A stretch of DNA of 64,000 nucleotides, taken from assembly GCA_964235945.1 (NCBI GenBank), contig CAXSDV010000011.1, positions 6,433 to 70,432 on the forward strand, written 5' to 3'. The position numbers and the translations under genes were made by a program. A model generated the notes under the pieces. That model was not told the origin of the DNA and ran no database searches. It was given only the letters and a program-made list of their open reading frames with translations. Shown here in pieces: positions 1-6,768 of the stretch. The stretch is from JASLDZ01 sp964235945 (GTDB taxonomy: Bacteria > Pseudomonadota > Alphaproteobacteria > Caulobacterales > Caulobacteraceae). How positions within the stretch are numbered: the stretch's first letter is position 1; each line of letters begins with the position of its first letter.

Positions 1-405
1 CACGTGGAGCGAGCGCACCTCGTCCCAGCGCGCGGCGTGGCGGGCGAAATAGGCCCCGGCCTCGCCCGCGCGCTCGAGGCGCACCCCTTCGAGCCGTTCG
101 GCGTCGCGCGCCAGCACCGGGTCGGTCGCGTCCGTGCGCGCCAGAAGGTCGGCCACCAGTCCCCAGGCGGGTTCCTCGGCGGACAGGCGGTAGAACACCC
201 AGGCCCCGTCGGGGAACCGCTCCACCAGCCGCGCCTCGGTGAGCAGCTTCAGGTGGCGCGACACCCGCGGCTGGCTTTGCTCCAGGATGCGGCCGAGCTC
301 CAGCACCGCCAGCTCCTCGCGGGCCAGCAACGCCAGCACGCGCAGCCGCGTGGGCTCGCCGGCCGCGCGCAGCATCTCCACCAGGGCGTCGGCGCTCAGT
401 CGCAT
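1..405 (-). CDS. ArsR-family winged-helix regulator, probably fused to a methyltransferase domain (partial)
   Basis: Reading the minus strand from an ATG at 405 gives 135 codons without a stop before the window edge, so the C-terminal part is missing. Residues about 5-80 are an ArsR/SmtB winged helix: an AGEPTRLRVLALLA helix, then the recognition stretch QSQPRVSRHLKLL and a wing with WVFYRL. No metal-binding ELCVCDL-type cysteine motif is present, arguing against metal sensing. After the HTH comes ARHAARWDEVRSLH, which in related alphaproteobacterial proteins precedes a SAM-dependent methyltransferase domain. Such proteins commonly sit beside metF/metH, and S-adenosylhomocysteine-responsive ArsR regulators (SahR) are known. 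That role is inference here. A near-perfect palindrome lies just upstream at 411-428. The gene is divergent from mlaA. No ribosome binding site sits at normal distance from this ATG; see the mini-ORF finding. Confidence 0.8.
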   Translation of the reverse strand, partial: MRLSADALVEMLRAAGEPTRLRVLALLAREELAVLELGRILEQSQPRVSRHLKLLTEARLVERFPDGAWVFYRLSAEEPAWGLVADLLARTDATDPVLARDAERLEGVRLERAGEAGAYFARHAARWDEVRSLHV

Positions 406-410
406 TCGGA

Positions 411-428
411 CATAAAGATATCCTTATG
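411..428. promoter_or_regulatory. 18-bp palindromic operator, SahR/ArsR type
   Basis: CATAAAGATATCCTTATG equals its own reverse complement except at one symmetric pair. It is AT-rich in otherwise very GC-rich DNA and lies 5 bp upstream of the ArsR-type start codon. The AAAGATATC core resembles operators described for SahR-like regulators of methionine/SAH metabolism. Autoregulation of the adjacent gene is the simplest inference; mlaA, starting at 530, could also be affected. Confidence 0.6.
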
Positions 429-529
429 CGCCTTCCCTCACAAGCGGAGCTTTCGGCGTGCGACCGAAACGCCGCTTGGAGCGTTCCCACCCCGCTCGCG
501 GACGCCCCTCGGGCGTTCGGAGTCCGCGC

Positions 530-1498
530 GTGAAGTCGAATCCCCTCCTCCTCGCCGCCTTCGCCTCCGCGGGCCTCGTCACCGTCGCCGCCGCCCAGAC
601 GCCGATCGGTCCCCAGCCCGCCCCCGTCGCCGGGCTCCCCGAGCGCAACTCCATCCCCGCGACGGCGGCGGCCGCGATCGACGATCCGTGGGAGCGCACC
701 AACCGCAAGCTGTACGACTTCAACACCCGGCTGGACCGCGTCGTCCTGCGTCCGGGCGTGGTGTTCTACCACCACGCCACGCCCACCCCGATCCGGCGCG
801 GCGTGCACAACATCCTGCTCAACATGACGCACCCGATCATCATCATGAACGACGCGGTGCAGTTGCGACCCAGCCGCTTCATGGTCGCGCTGGGCCGCTT
901 CGCCATCAACTCCACCGCCGGGGTGGGCGGCGTGTTCGACGTGGCCACGCGGATCGGCCTGCCCTACCATTCGTCCGACTTCGGCCAGACCCTCGGGCGC
1001 TACGGCGTGAGGACCGGCCCCTACGTGTTCCTGCCGATCCTGGGTCCCAGCACCGTGCGCGACCTGGCGGGCCGGGGGGTGGACGCGGTGGTCGATCCCC
1101 TCAACTCCATCCGCTACGAGGGGCGCGACGTGCTGGCCCCCGTCCGCGCCGTCGTGGGCGGGATCGACGCGCGCGACCAGGTCGACCCGCTCCTGAAGGA
1201 CGTGAACCGCACCGCGACGGATCCGTACGCCACCCTGCGCTCCCTCTACTTCCAGAACCGAGCCGCCCAGGTGCGCGGCGACGCGGCCTCCTCCGCCAAC
1301 GTCCAGGCGCTGCCGGACTTCGGTCCCGCCCCGTCCGGCGGCGGCTCGTCCGTCCCCGCCCCGTCCGGCCCCGCGCCGTCCGGTGACGGCTCGACGGGAT
1401 CGGACGGGGCTTCGGGCGCGGAGCCGTCCGCCCCGCAGACCGCGGCTCCCGACGCCGCCGCGCCCGAGCGGCCCGCCCCCGCCGCCCCTACATACTGA
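530..1498 (+). CDS. mlaA: MlaA/VacJ-family outer-membrane lipid-asymmetry protein
   Basis: MlaA forms the outer-membrane component that removes mislocalised phospholipid from the outer leaflet and hands it to MlaC. The GTG at 530 is chosen because GGAG sits 7 nt upstream and a signal peptide follows at once (KSNPLLLAAFASAGLVTVAAAQ). The longer frame from 458 adds an unlikely Arg-rich leader. The MlaA domain covers about residues 45-225: DPWERTNRKLYDFN, the PTPIRRGVHNILLN block, then LPYHSSDFGQTLGRYGV and YVFLPILGPSTVRD. No lipobox cysteine is visible, although E. coli MlaA is a lipoprotein. A roughly 70-residue Pro/Ala/Ser-rich tail follows the domain. It is followed 26 bp later by mlaC. The MlaFEDB transporter genes are not in this window. 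Confidence 0.9.
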   Translation: MKSNPLLLAAFASAGLVTVAAAQTPIGPQPAPVAGLPERNSIPATAAAAIDDPWERTNRKLYDFNTRLDRVVLRPGVVFYHHATPTPIRRGVHNILLNMTHPIIIMNDAVQLRPSRFMVALGRFAINSTAGVGGVFDVATRIGLPYHSSDFGQTLGRYGVRTGPYVFLPILGPSTVRDLAGRGVDAVVDPLNSIRYEGRDVLAPVRAVVGGIDARDQVDPLLKDVNRTATDPYATLRSLYFQNRAAQVRGDAASSANVQALPDFGPAPSGGGSSVPAPSGPAPSGDGSTGSDGASGAEPSAPQTAAPDAAAPERPAPAAPTY

Positions 1499-1524
1499 CC
1501 TTCGTCTCCTCCGGAGTTTCGACC

Positions 1525-2151
1525 GTGATCCGTTCCCCCAGCCTCCGCGCCGCCGTCCTGGGTCTGTCCCTCGCCGCCCCGGCCGCGGGAGTCGTCCTCG
1601 TTCCCGCCGCCGCCCACGCGCAGGCTCAGCGCGACGCGGGCGCCGAGCAGTTCGTGCAGACGGAGGCCCAGCGCGGCCTCAACATCCTGCGCAGCGGCTC
1701 GCCCCGGGGCGCCGAGAAGGCGCAGTTCCGCGCCTTCGTCGACCAGGTGGCGGACGTGCCGCGCATCACCGACTTCGTGCTGGGGCGCTACAACCGCACG
1801 ATCACCCCCGCCCAGAAGGCCGAGTTCGCCCGCGCATTCCGCGATTACGCCAACGGCGTGTACGAGAGCCGGCTGGGCCAGTACCACGGCCAAACCCTGA
1901 AGGTGACGGGCTCCATCGCGCGCCGTCCGGGCGACGTGGTGGTGACCAGCGAGGTGACCGGCGGCGGCTCGGCCCCCGTGCGCGTCGACTGGCGCGTGAT
2001 TCGGGGCGCGAGCGGCTGGAAGGTGGTGGACGTCAACGTGTCGGGCGTGTGGCTGGCCATCACCGAGCAGCAGGACTTCGCCTCCACCCTGTCCAACCAC
2101 GGGGGGAACGTGCAGGTGCTGATCGACCAGCTCCGCAGTCAAACGCGCTGA
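1525..2151 (+). CDS. mlaC: MlaC-type periplasmic phospholipid-binding protein
   Basis: This is a 208-residue exported protein of the MlaC/Ttg2D (Tol_Tol_Ttg2) family, which shuttles phospholipid between MlaA at the outer membrane and the MlaFEDB ABC transporter. The GTG start at 1525 has GGAG about 9 nt upstream and opens a signal peptide ending near AAAHAQAQ. The mature part shows family hallmarks: VADVPRITDFVLGRY, the TPAQKAEFARAFRDYANGVYESRL helix region, and the C-terminal block WRVIRGASGWKVVDVNVSGVWLAIT, a conserved beta segment of this family. Close spacing behind mlaA implies co-transcription and supports both assignments. Confidence 0.92.
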   Translation: MIRSPSLRAAVLGLSLAAPAAGVVLVPAAAHAQAQRDAGAEQFVQTEAQRGLNILRSGSPRGAEKAQFRAFVDQVADVPRITDFVLGRYNRTITPAQKAEFARAFRDYANGVYESRLGQYHGQTLKVTGSIARRPGDVVVTSEVTGGGSAPVRVDWRVIRGASGWKVVDVNVSGVWLAITEQQDFASTLSNHGGNVQVLIDQLRSQTR

Positions 2152-2166
2152 CGGCGCGCCCCGTCC

Positions 2167-2199
2167 GCCGCCCGGTTACACAGATGTATGCCGGGCGGC
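2167..2199 (+). terminator. GC hairpin after mlaC, possible terminator
   Basis: GCCGCCCGG (2167-2175) pairs perfectly with CCGGGCGGC (2191-2199) across a 15-nt loop, 16 bases after the mlaC stop. No T tract follows, so it may be a weak or Rho-assisted terminator, or simply a structured leader of the next gene. Confidence 0.35.
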
Positions 2200-2276
2200 G
2201 CACGGCGGCCAAGCTCGCCCGCCAGTATGGGGACGGACGCGACACGCGCGTCGCCCGGACCGAAGGACACTCCTCC

Positions 2277-2516
2277 ATGACCCGCATCGCCGCCCTGGCC
2301 GCCGTCGCCGCGCTCGTCGCCGCCCCGGCCTTCGCCCAGACCGCCGCCACCACCACCAAGACCACGGCGGCCCCCGCCGCGGCGTCCTCCAAGATGGAGA
2401 CGAAGACGACCACCAAGGGCCCGCACGGCAAGACCATGCACCACAAGAAGGTGACCAAGAAGGCGGACGCCGACGGTTCCAAGATGACCACCACCGTCGA
2501 GAACAAGACCAAGTAA
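2277..2516 (+). CDS. small exported Thr/Lys-rich protein
   Basis: This 79-residue protein begins at ATG 2277. A clear signal peptide (MTRIAALAAVAALVAAPAFAQ) is followed by a low-complexity mature region rich in Thr, Lys and Ala, with HGKTMHHKKVTKK and several KTTT clusters. I recognise no domain. The mature protein would be strongly basic and probably unfolded in the periplasm. It resembles the next gene (2668-3228) in signal peptide, Thr run and Lys/His patches, so the two look like paralogues. It has its own strong terminator, suggesting a separate transcript. Function unknown; binding of an anionic envelope polymer is only a guess. Confidence 0.75.
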   Translation: MTRIAALAAVAALVAAPAFAQTAATTTKTTAAPAAASSKMETKTTTKGPHGKTMHHKKVTKKADADGSKMTTTVENKTK

Positions 2517-2532
2517 GCGGCCCTTAGCCGCC

Positions 2533-2568
2533 CGGGGCCCGGTGGCGACGCCGGGCCCCGTCGCTTTT
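2533..2568 (+). terminator. Rho-independent terminator
   Basis: A perfect 10-bp stem, CGGGGCCCGG (2533-2542) with CCGGGCCCCG (2551-2560), an 8-nt loop, then TCGCTTTT. It lies 17 bases after the small Thr/Lys-rich gene. Confidence 0.8.
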
Positions 2569-2667
2569 CACACCCGCCGCAACCCGCGCGCCCGACGCAC
2601 GTTGGCGTGCAGGGTGTAGCCGCCACGCTCGCGCGGCGGCTTCCCCAGGCAACTCAGGAGACAGCCC

Positions 2668-3228
2668 ATGACCCTTCGCATTTTGGCCCTCGGCGTCGCC
2701 GGAGCCGCCCTGCTCGCCCTGCCCGCGGCCGCCCAGACCACCACCAGCACGGGCGCGACCACGACCACCACCACGACCAAGACGGCCGCCAAGCCGGCGC
2801 ACCACGCCGCTAGGCGCCACACCGCCAAGCATTCCAAGATGATGTCGTCCAAGAAGATGTCCAAGATGTCGGACGATGCGGCCGAGCCCAGCAACGGGCC
2901 GATCCCCTACAGCCAGCTCTCGGGCGGCAAGTCGTCCGGCGGGTCCATGTCCTCCGGCGGCTCCATGTCGTCGGGCGGCGGTTCCATGTCCTCCGGCGGC
3001 GGGTCCATGTCGTCCGGCGGCGGGTCCATGTCGTCCGGCGGCGGCTCGATGAGTTCGGGCGGCGGGTCCATGTCGTCCGGCGGCTCCATGTCGTCCGGCG
3101 GCGGCTCGACCATGGCTCCGGACACCTCGGGCATGGCTCCCGGCGGCGCGGGTTCGCCCCCGCCCACCTCGCCCACCCCTCCGGACGGTTCGGGCGCCAC
3201 GCCCCCGGCCGCCGGCCCGGGCCTCTAA
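2668..3228 (+). CDS. exported protein with Ser-Gly-Met heptad-like repeats
   Basis: This 186-residue protein starts at ATG 2668 with CAGGAG 8 nt upstream. It has a signal peptide ending at LPAAAQ, then a Thr run, a basic His/Lys segment (HHAARRHTAKHSKMM) and a lysine/methionine patch. From about residue 90 to 150 it consists of nine near-identical units of SSGGSM or SSGGGSM. The tail is Pro/Gly-rich. No enzyme domain is visible. The repeat would be a flexible extracytoplasmic linker; evenly spaced methionines could bind soft metals or be oxidised, which is speculative. N-terminal similarity to the gene at 2277 suggests paralogy. Confidence 0.8.
   Translation: MTLRILALGVAGAALLALPAAAQTTTSTGATTTTTTTKTAAKPAHHAARRHTAKHSKMMSSKKMSKMSDDAAEPSNGPIPYSQLSGGKSSGGSMSSGGSMSSGGGSMSSGGGSMSSGGGSMSSGGGSMSSGGGSMSSGGSMSSGGGSTMAPDTSGMAPGGAGSPPPTSPTPPDGSGATPPAAGPGL
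2935..3114 (+). repeat. in-frame tandem repeat of 18/21 bp encoding SSGG(G)SM
   Basis: Nine consecutive coding units specify SSGGSM or SSGGGSM, the last ending in ST. Units differ mainly at synonymous positions (TCC/TCG, GGC/GGG) and by one glycine codon. A repeat of this kind can expand or contract by slippage without a frameshift. Confidence 0.9.
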
Positions 3229-3267
3229 GTTCCGTCGGACCTCCCCTTGCGGGGGGTTCGGCGCATG

Positions 3268-3305
3268 AAGGGCGCGGCGACCGACCGGTCGCCGCGCCCT
3301 TTCTC
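3268..3305. terminator. strong terminator hairpin between convergent genes
   Basis: A perfect 15-bp stem, AAGGGCGCGGCGACC (3268-3282) with its complement at 3287-3301 and a 4-nt loop, then TCTCGTTT. It follows the Ser/Gly-repeat gene by 40 bases and lies 42 bases past the stop of the convergent DUF2076 gene, so it may serve both strands. Confidence 0.85.
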
Positions 3306-3347
3306 GTTTGGGCCCGCGCCGCCGTCGAAGGCGGAGGAGCGCCGCCG

Positions 3348-4037
3348 TCAGCTGTAGTCGTCCGACCCCGGGTCGCCGTTCATGGCGCCGTAGTCCACGC
3401 CCGCATCGTCCCCTCCCCCGCCCCCGCCCACGTCGAACGCGCCCCCATCGGCGTCCACGCCGCCGCCGCCCATGTCGGCGAACCCGCGCTCACCGCCTCC
3501 GAAGCCGCCCTGGTGGCCGCCGCCGAACAGGCCTTGCAGCCCTTCGAACAGGAAAGCGCCGCCCGCCACCCCCGCCGCGGTCCGGCCCGCGCCGCGCAGG
3601 AACGAGCCCAGCCCGCCCCCGCCGCCGAAAGCCCCGCCCTGGACGGGATAGGGCGCGCCGCCCCGGCCCGGGTCGTAGCCGAAACCGGGCCCGGTGGTCG
3701 GAACGGCCGGCGCCGTCCGCACCATCGGCGCTTCCGGGCCCCGCGGCCCCGCCCGCCCGAACAGCGAGCCCAGGAAGCCGCCGCCGCCGTCGCCGTTCGG
3801 CGCGAAGGCGCGGCCGCCCGTCTCGTCCAGCCGGCGCTCCAGGTCGGCGATGCGCGCCTGGGCGTCCTGCAGGGCGGCGTCCGCCAGGATGGCGTGCTGA
3901 ACGAGCACGTAGCCCGCGTCCGGCGCGCGCAGGGCCTCCGCGATGCGCGCCGCCGCCTCCGCGTCGCGGGGGCCGGGCCGGGCCCGCGCGAGGTCGTCGA
4001 GGAAGCGGGTCAAGAGGTCGCGTTCTTCGGGCGTCAT
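3348..4037 (-). CDS. DUF2076 family protein
   Basis: This 229-residue protein begins MTPEERDLLTRFLDDLARARP. The first 75 residues match the DUF2076 pattern: a helical region with DAEAAARIAEALRAPDAGYVLVQHAILADAALQDAQARIADLERRL, part of it coiled-coil-like. The rest is Gly/Pro-rich with a repeated GGGFLGSLFGR and LGSFLRGAGRTAAGVAGGAFLFEGLQGLFGGG segment, which is typical of the family, and ends in an acidic Gly/Asp tail. Some members are annotated as periplasmic ligand-binding sensors, but I see no signal peptide and no evidence for that. Function unknown. Confidence 0.85.
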   Translation of the reverse strand: MTPEERDLLTRFLDDLARARPGPRDAEAAARIAEALRAPDAGYVLVQHAILADAALQDAQARIADLERRLDETGGRAFAPNGDGGGGFLGSLFGRAGPRGPEAPMVRTAPAVPTTGPGFGYDPGRGGAPYPVQGGAFGGGGGLGSFLRGAGRTAAGVAGGAFLFEGLQGLFGGGHQGGFGGGERGFADMGGGGVDADGGAFDVGGGGGGDDAGVDYGAMNGDPGSDDYS

Positions 4038-4150
4038 GGGGCGGCTCCGGGCGGGGTGACGCGGGAGGACGCCGCGCCGTCGCCTAAGATAGGTGCGGAT
4101 CGGGCGGGCGCGACAAGCGGGGGACCTGCGCCTATAAGCCCGCCCCGACC

Positions 4151-4882
4151 ATGGACCGCCCGCCGCGCCTTTCGACCCGCATGGACGCGCGCGCCTGGCG
4201 CGCGGCGCTGCTGGGCTTCCTCCTGTTCGGAGGGGTGGGGCTCGTGCTCATGTTCGGCGCGGCGGCGCTCGGGCTCAAGGGCGGCGGCCAAGCGGTGGAG
4301 CGCTGGATGGGCGCGGGCGTGCACGGCCCCTGGGCCCTGCCCGCGGCGGTGGGCGGCTTCACCGTGCTGGCCTTCCTGGGCGTGCCCCAGTTCGTGCTGA
4401 CGGCCGCCGCCGTCGTCGCCTTCGGGGCCTGGACGGGGTTCGCCTACAGCTTCCTGGGCAACCTGGTCTCGGCGGTGGCGGGCTTCCTGGTCGGGCGGCG
4501 CTTCGGCGCGCGGCTCCTGCCCAAGCGCGCCGGCGCGTTGCAGGAGTTCATGGACATGGTGGGGAGGAACGGCCTGCTGGCGAGCGCCGCCGTGCGCCTC
4601 GTGCCCTCCGCCCCGTTCGTGGTGGTCAACATGGCCGCGGGCGTCACCCCCATGAGCCTGTGGAGCTTCACCCTGGGCACCGCCGTGGGCAGCGTTCCGA
4701 AGCTGGCCCTGACCGCCTTCGCGGGCGCGGAGGCCATGGGGGGGCTGCACGGCGGCGGCTGGACGCGCTGGGCCGGTCTGGCGCTGGTGGCGCTCGTCTG
4801 GATCGGCGGGGCGCTGTGGACGCGCGCCTGGTTCCGGAGGCGGCGGGCGGCGCGGGCGGCGGAGGTCAGGCCGCCCGGCTGA
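4151..4882 (+). CDS. TVP38/TMEM64-family (VTT domain) membrane protein
   Basis: This 243-residue integral membrane protein has about six hydrophobic segments. The VTT (SNARE-associated/DedA-like) domain spans about residues 60-190, with VPQFVLTAAAVVAFGAWTGFAYSFLGN, the G/R motif AGFLVGRRFGARLL, and the conserved RLVPSAPFVVVNMAAGVTPM re-entrant segment. Homologues in the TMEM64/DedA superfamily are linked to lipid scrambling or transport and envelope homeostasis. The start is ATG 4151; a second ATG at 4181 is also possible. The end overlaps the convergent hypothetical gene by 17 bp. Confidence 0.87.
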   Translation: MDRPPRLSTRMDARAWRAALLGFLLFGGVGLVLMFGAAALGLKGGGQAVERWMGAGVHGPWALPAAVGGFTVLAFLGVPQFVLTAAAVVAFGAWTGFAYSFLGNLVSAVAGFLVGRRFGARLLPKRAGALQEFMDMVGRNGLLASAAVRLVPSAPFVVVNMAAGVTPMSLWSFTLGTAVGSVPKLALTAFAGAEAMGGLHGGGWTRWAGLALVALVWIGGALWTRAWFRRRRAARAAEVRPPG

Positions 4883-5363
4883 GGTCGGCCGCGGTCGCCG
4901 GCGGCGACGCGCCCCCGCGGCCGACCCTGTGGACGCCCACCGCCACCAGGCACGCGCCGGCCAGGTCGTGCACGCTCCAGTCGACGGCGAAGCCCAGGGC
5001 GTGCAGCCCGTCGGCGAGCACCAGGTCGTCGTCCAGCCCCGCCTCGTGGGCCACGATCACGCCGCCGTCGCGCAGGAGGCGCACGGTGCGGGCGAGCGTG
5101 TCGGCCAGGACCGCCCCGGTGCAGGGGCCGCTCAGGAGCAGCACGTCGTTCCGGCCGTCGGCCCCGCCGCAGGTGGCGGTGCGCGCGCACGACACGCGGA
5201 CGAAGCCCTTGCGGCACAGCCCCACGAGGGCGGGCAGGCCGGCGGGCCCGGCCACCGCCACCGCCTGGTCGGTCCGCGCCCCCGCCAGGCGCAGCATGCG
5301 GTCCAGGGTCGGGCTCGGGCGGTCGGGGGCGTGGGGAACGGTGGAGGGATCGACGGCGCACAT
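4866..5363 (-). CDS. hypothetical protein with a degenerate Rossmann/methyltransferase-like pattern
   Basis: The ATG at 5363 is preferred because GGAG lies 9 nt upstream; an upstream TTG at 5372 touches that site. The 165-residue protein has alternating hydrophobic strands and helices: AVAVAGPAGLPALVGLCRKGF, DVLLLSGPCTGAVLADTLARTVRLLRDGGVIVAHEAG, then a C-terminal CLVAVGV strand. The LLRDGGVIVAHE segment resembles the post-motif region of class I methyltransferases, but no clear GxGxG SAM-binding loop is present. I do not recognise the family. It is divergent from mreB across 292 bp. Confidence 0.6.
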   Translation of the reverse strand: MCAVDPSTVPHAPDRPSPTLDRMLRLAGARTDQAVAVAGPAGLPALVGLCRKGFVRVSCARTATCGGADGRNDVLLLSGPCTGAVLADTLARTVRLLRDGGVIVAHEAGLDDDLVLADGLHALGFAVDWSVHDLAGACLVAVGVHRVGRGGASPPATAADLSRAA

Positions 5364-5655
5364 GGCGCGCAACTCCGACGCTGGACCCGCCGGGGAGAGG
5401 GCGGGCGCGGGGTTTGTCGCGCCGGGCGGCGTATCGTTTCAATGCGTGTTGCGGGTCGCGCGCATAAACGTGCGGCGTCACGTCCCGCGCCGTCCCGCTT
5501 AACGCCTTGAACACCGGACCGCGCCCGTGCGACACCCGCCGGGTCCGGCAGGTGAGGACGCGGAAGGACCGCGCGAGGGGTTGCGCGCAGGCCCACCGGG
5601 GGGCGGCCGCCCTTCCCCGCGTGCGATCACGTCAAAGAGAATCCAAGGCCCTGTA
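5364..5655. other. mreB upstream/leader region
   Basis: This 292-bp non-coding stretch lies between the divergent hypothetical gene and mreB. It contains a small hairpin, GCGG-AAGGA-CCGC (5560-5572), followed by another GC inverted repeat. A GAATC (GANTC-type, the CcrM methylation motif of Caulobacterales) sits at 5639-5643, 12 bases before the mreB start. I cannot assign a convincing -35/-10 pair. Confidence 0.4.
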
Positions 5656-6699
5656 ATGCTCTCTTCGCTCTTCGGCGTGATCTCCAACGACATCGCCATC
5701 GATCTCGGCACGGCCAACTGCCTCATCTACATGAAGGGCAAGGGCATCGTGCTCAACGAGCCGAGCGTGGTCGCGCTGCGCAACGTGGGCGGCCGCAAGG
5801 TGGTGCACGCGGTGGGCATAGAGGCCAAGCAGATGCTGGGCCGCACCCCCGGCCACATGGAGGCCATCCGCCCCATGCGCGACGGGGTGATCGCCGACTT
5901 CGAGGTCGCCGAGGAGATGATCAAGCACTTCATCAGGAAGGTCCACAACCGCAAGGGCTTCGTGAACCCCAAGGTGATCGTGTGCGTGCCCTCCGGCGCC
6001 ACCGCCGTTGAACGCCGCGCCATCAACGACTCCTGCCTCAACGCCTCCGCCCGCCGGGTGGGGCTGATCGACGAGCCCATGGCCGCCGCCATCGGCGCGG
6101 GCCTGCCCATCCACGAGCCCACCGGCTCCATGGTGGTGGACATCGGCGGCGGCACCACGGAGGTGGCGGTGCTGTCGCTCTCCGGCATCGTCTACAGCCG
6201 CTCGGTGCGGGTGGGCGGCGACAAGATGGACGACAGCATCATCAGCTACATGCGCCGCCACCATAACCTGCTCATCGGCGAGACCACCGCCGAGCGCATC
6301 AAGAAGGAGATCGGCACCGCCCGCGCCCCCATCGACGGCGAGGGCCTGGCGATCGAGGTCAAGGGCCGCGACCTGATGCAGGGCGTGCCGCGCGAGGTGC
6401 GCGTGTCCGAGAAGCAGGCCGCCGAGGCCATCGCCGAGCCCGTCACCCAGATCGTGGAGGCGGTGAAGGTCGCGCTGGAGGCCACCCCGCCCGAACTCGC
6501 CGCCGACATCGCCGACAAGGGCATCATGCTGACCGGCGGCGGCGCCCTGCTGCGCGGCCTGGACGCGGAGATCCGCGACGCCACCGGCCTGCCCGTCACC
6601 GTGGCGGACGACCCCCTCTCCTGCGTGGCCCTGGGCTGCGGCAAGGTGCTCGAGCATCCCAAGTGGATGAAGGGCGTGCTGGACGCGTCGCTGGCGTAG
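5656..6699 (+). CDS. mreB: rod-shape-determining actin homologue MreB
   Basis: MreB polymerises on the inner membrane and guides the elongasome (MreC, MreD, RodA, PBP2). ATG 5656 gives 347 residues starting MLSSLFGVISNDIAIDLGTA, the usual MreB length and start; the open frame upstream is untranslated leader. Actin-fold motifs are all visible: phosphate-1 IDLGTANCLIYMKG, connect-1 VPSGATAVERRAI, phosphate-2 VVDIGGGTTEVAV, connect-2 and adenosine motif IMLTGGGALLRGLD. The N-terminal hydrophobic stretch is the expected membrane anchor. It is the first gene of an mreB-mreC-mreD-mrdA-rodA operon. Confidence 0.98.
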   Translation: MLSSLFGVISNDIAIDLGTANCLIYMKGKGIVLNEPSVVALRNVGGRKVVHAVGIEAKQMLGRTPGHMEAIRPMRDGVIADFEVAEEMIKHFIRKVHNRKGFVNPKVIVCVPSGATAVERRAINDSCLNASARRVGLIDEPMAAAIGAGLPIHEPTGSMVVDIGGGTTEVAVLSLSGIVYSRSVRVGGDKMDDSIISYMRRHHNLLIGETTAERIKKEIGTARAPIDGEGLAIEVKGRDLMQGVPREVRVSEKQAAEAIAEPVTQIVEAVKVALEATPPELAADIADKGIMLTGGGALLRGLDAEIRDATGLPVTVADDPLSCVALGCGKVLEHPKWMKGVLDASLA

Positions 6700-6768
6700 A
6701 CTGTCCCGCGGGGCGTGGGTGACTAGGGCGGCGGCCGGCACGGCCTCCGCCGCGGAGAACGTCGGCGC

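Noticed and set aside
458..529. Extra N-terminal 24 codons of the mlaA frame
   Set aside because: The frame is open from an ATG at 458 but encodes an Arg-rich leader before a normal signal peptide. GTG 530 has a good ribosome binding site.
5527..5655. N-terminal extension of MreB
   Set aside because: MreB begins MLSSLFG in relatives, and the extension is Gly/Pro-rich leader sequence.
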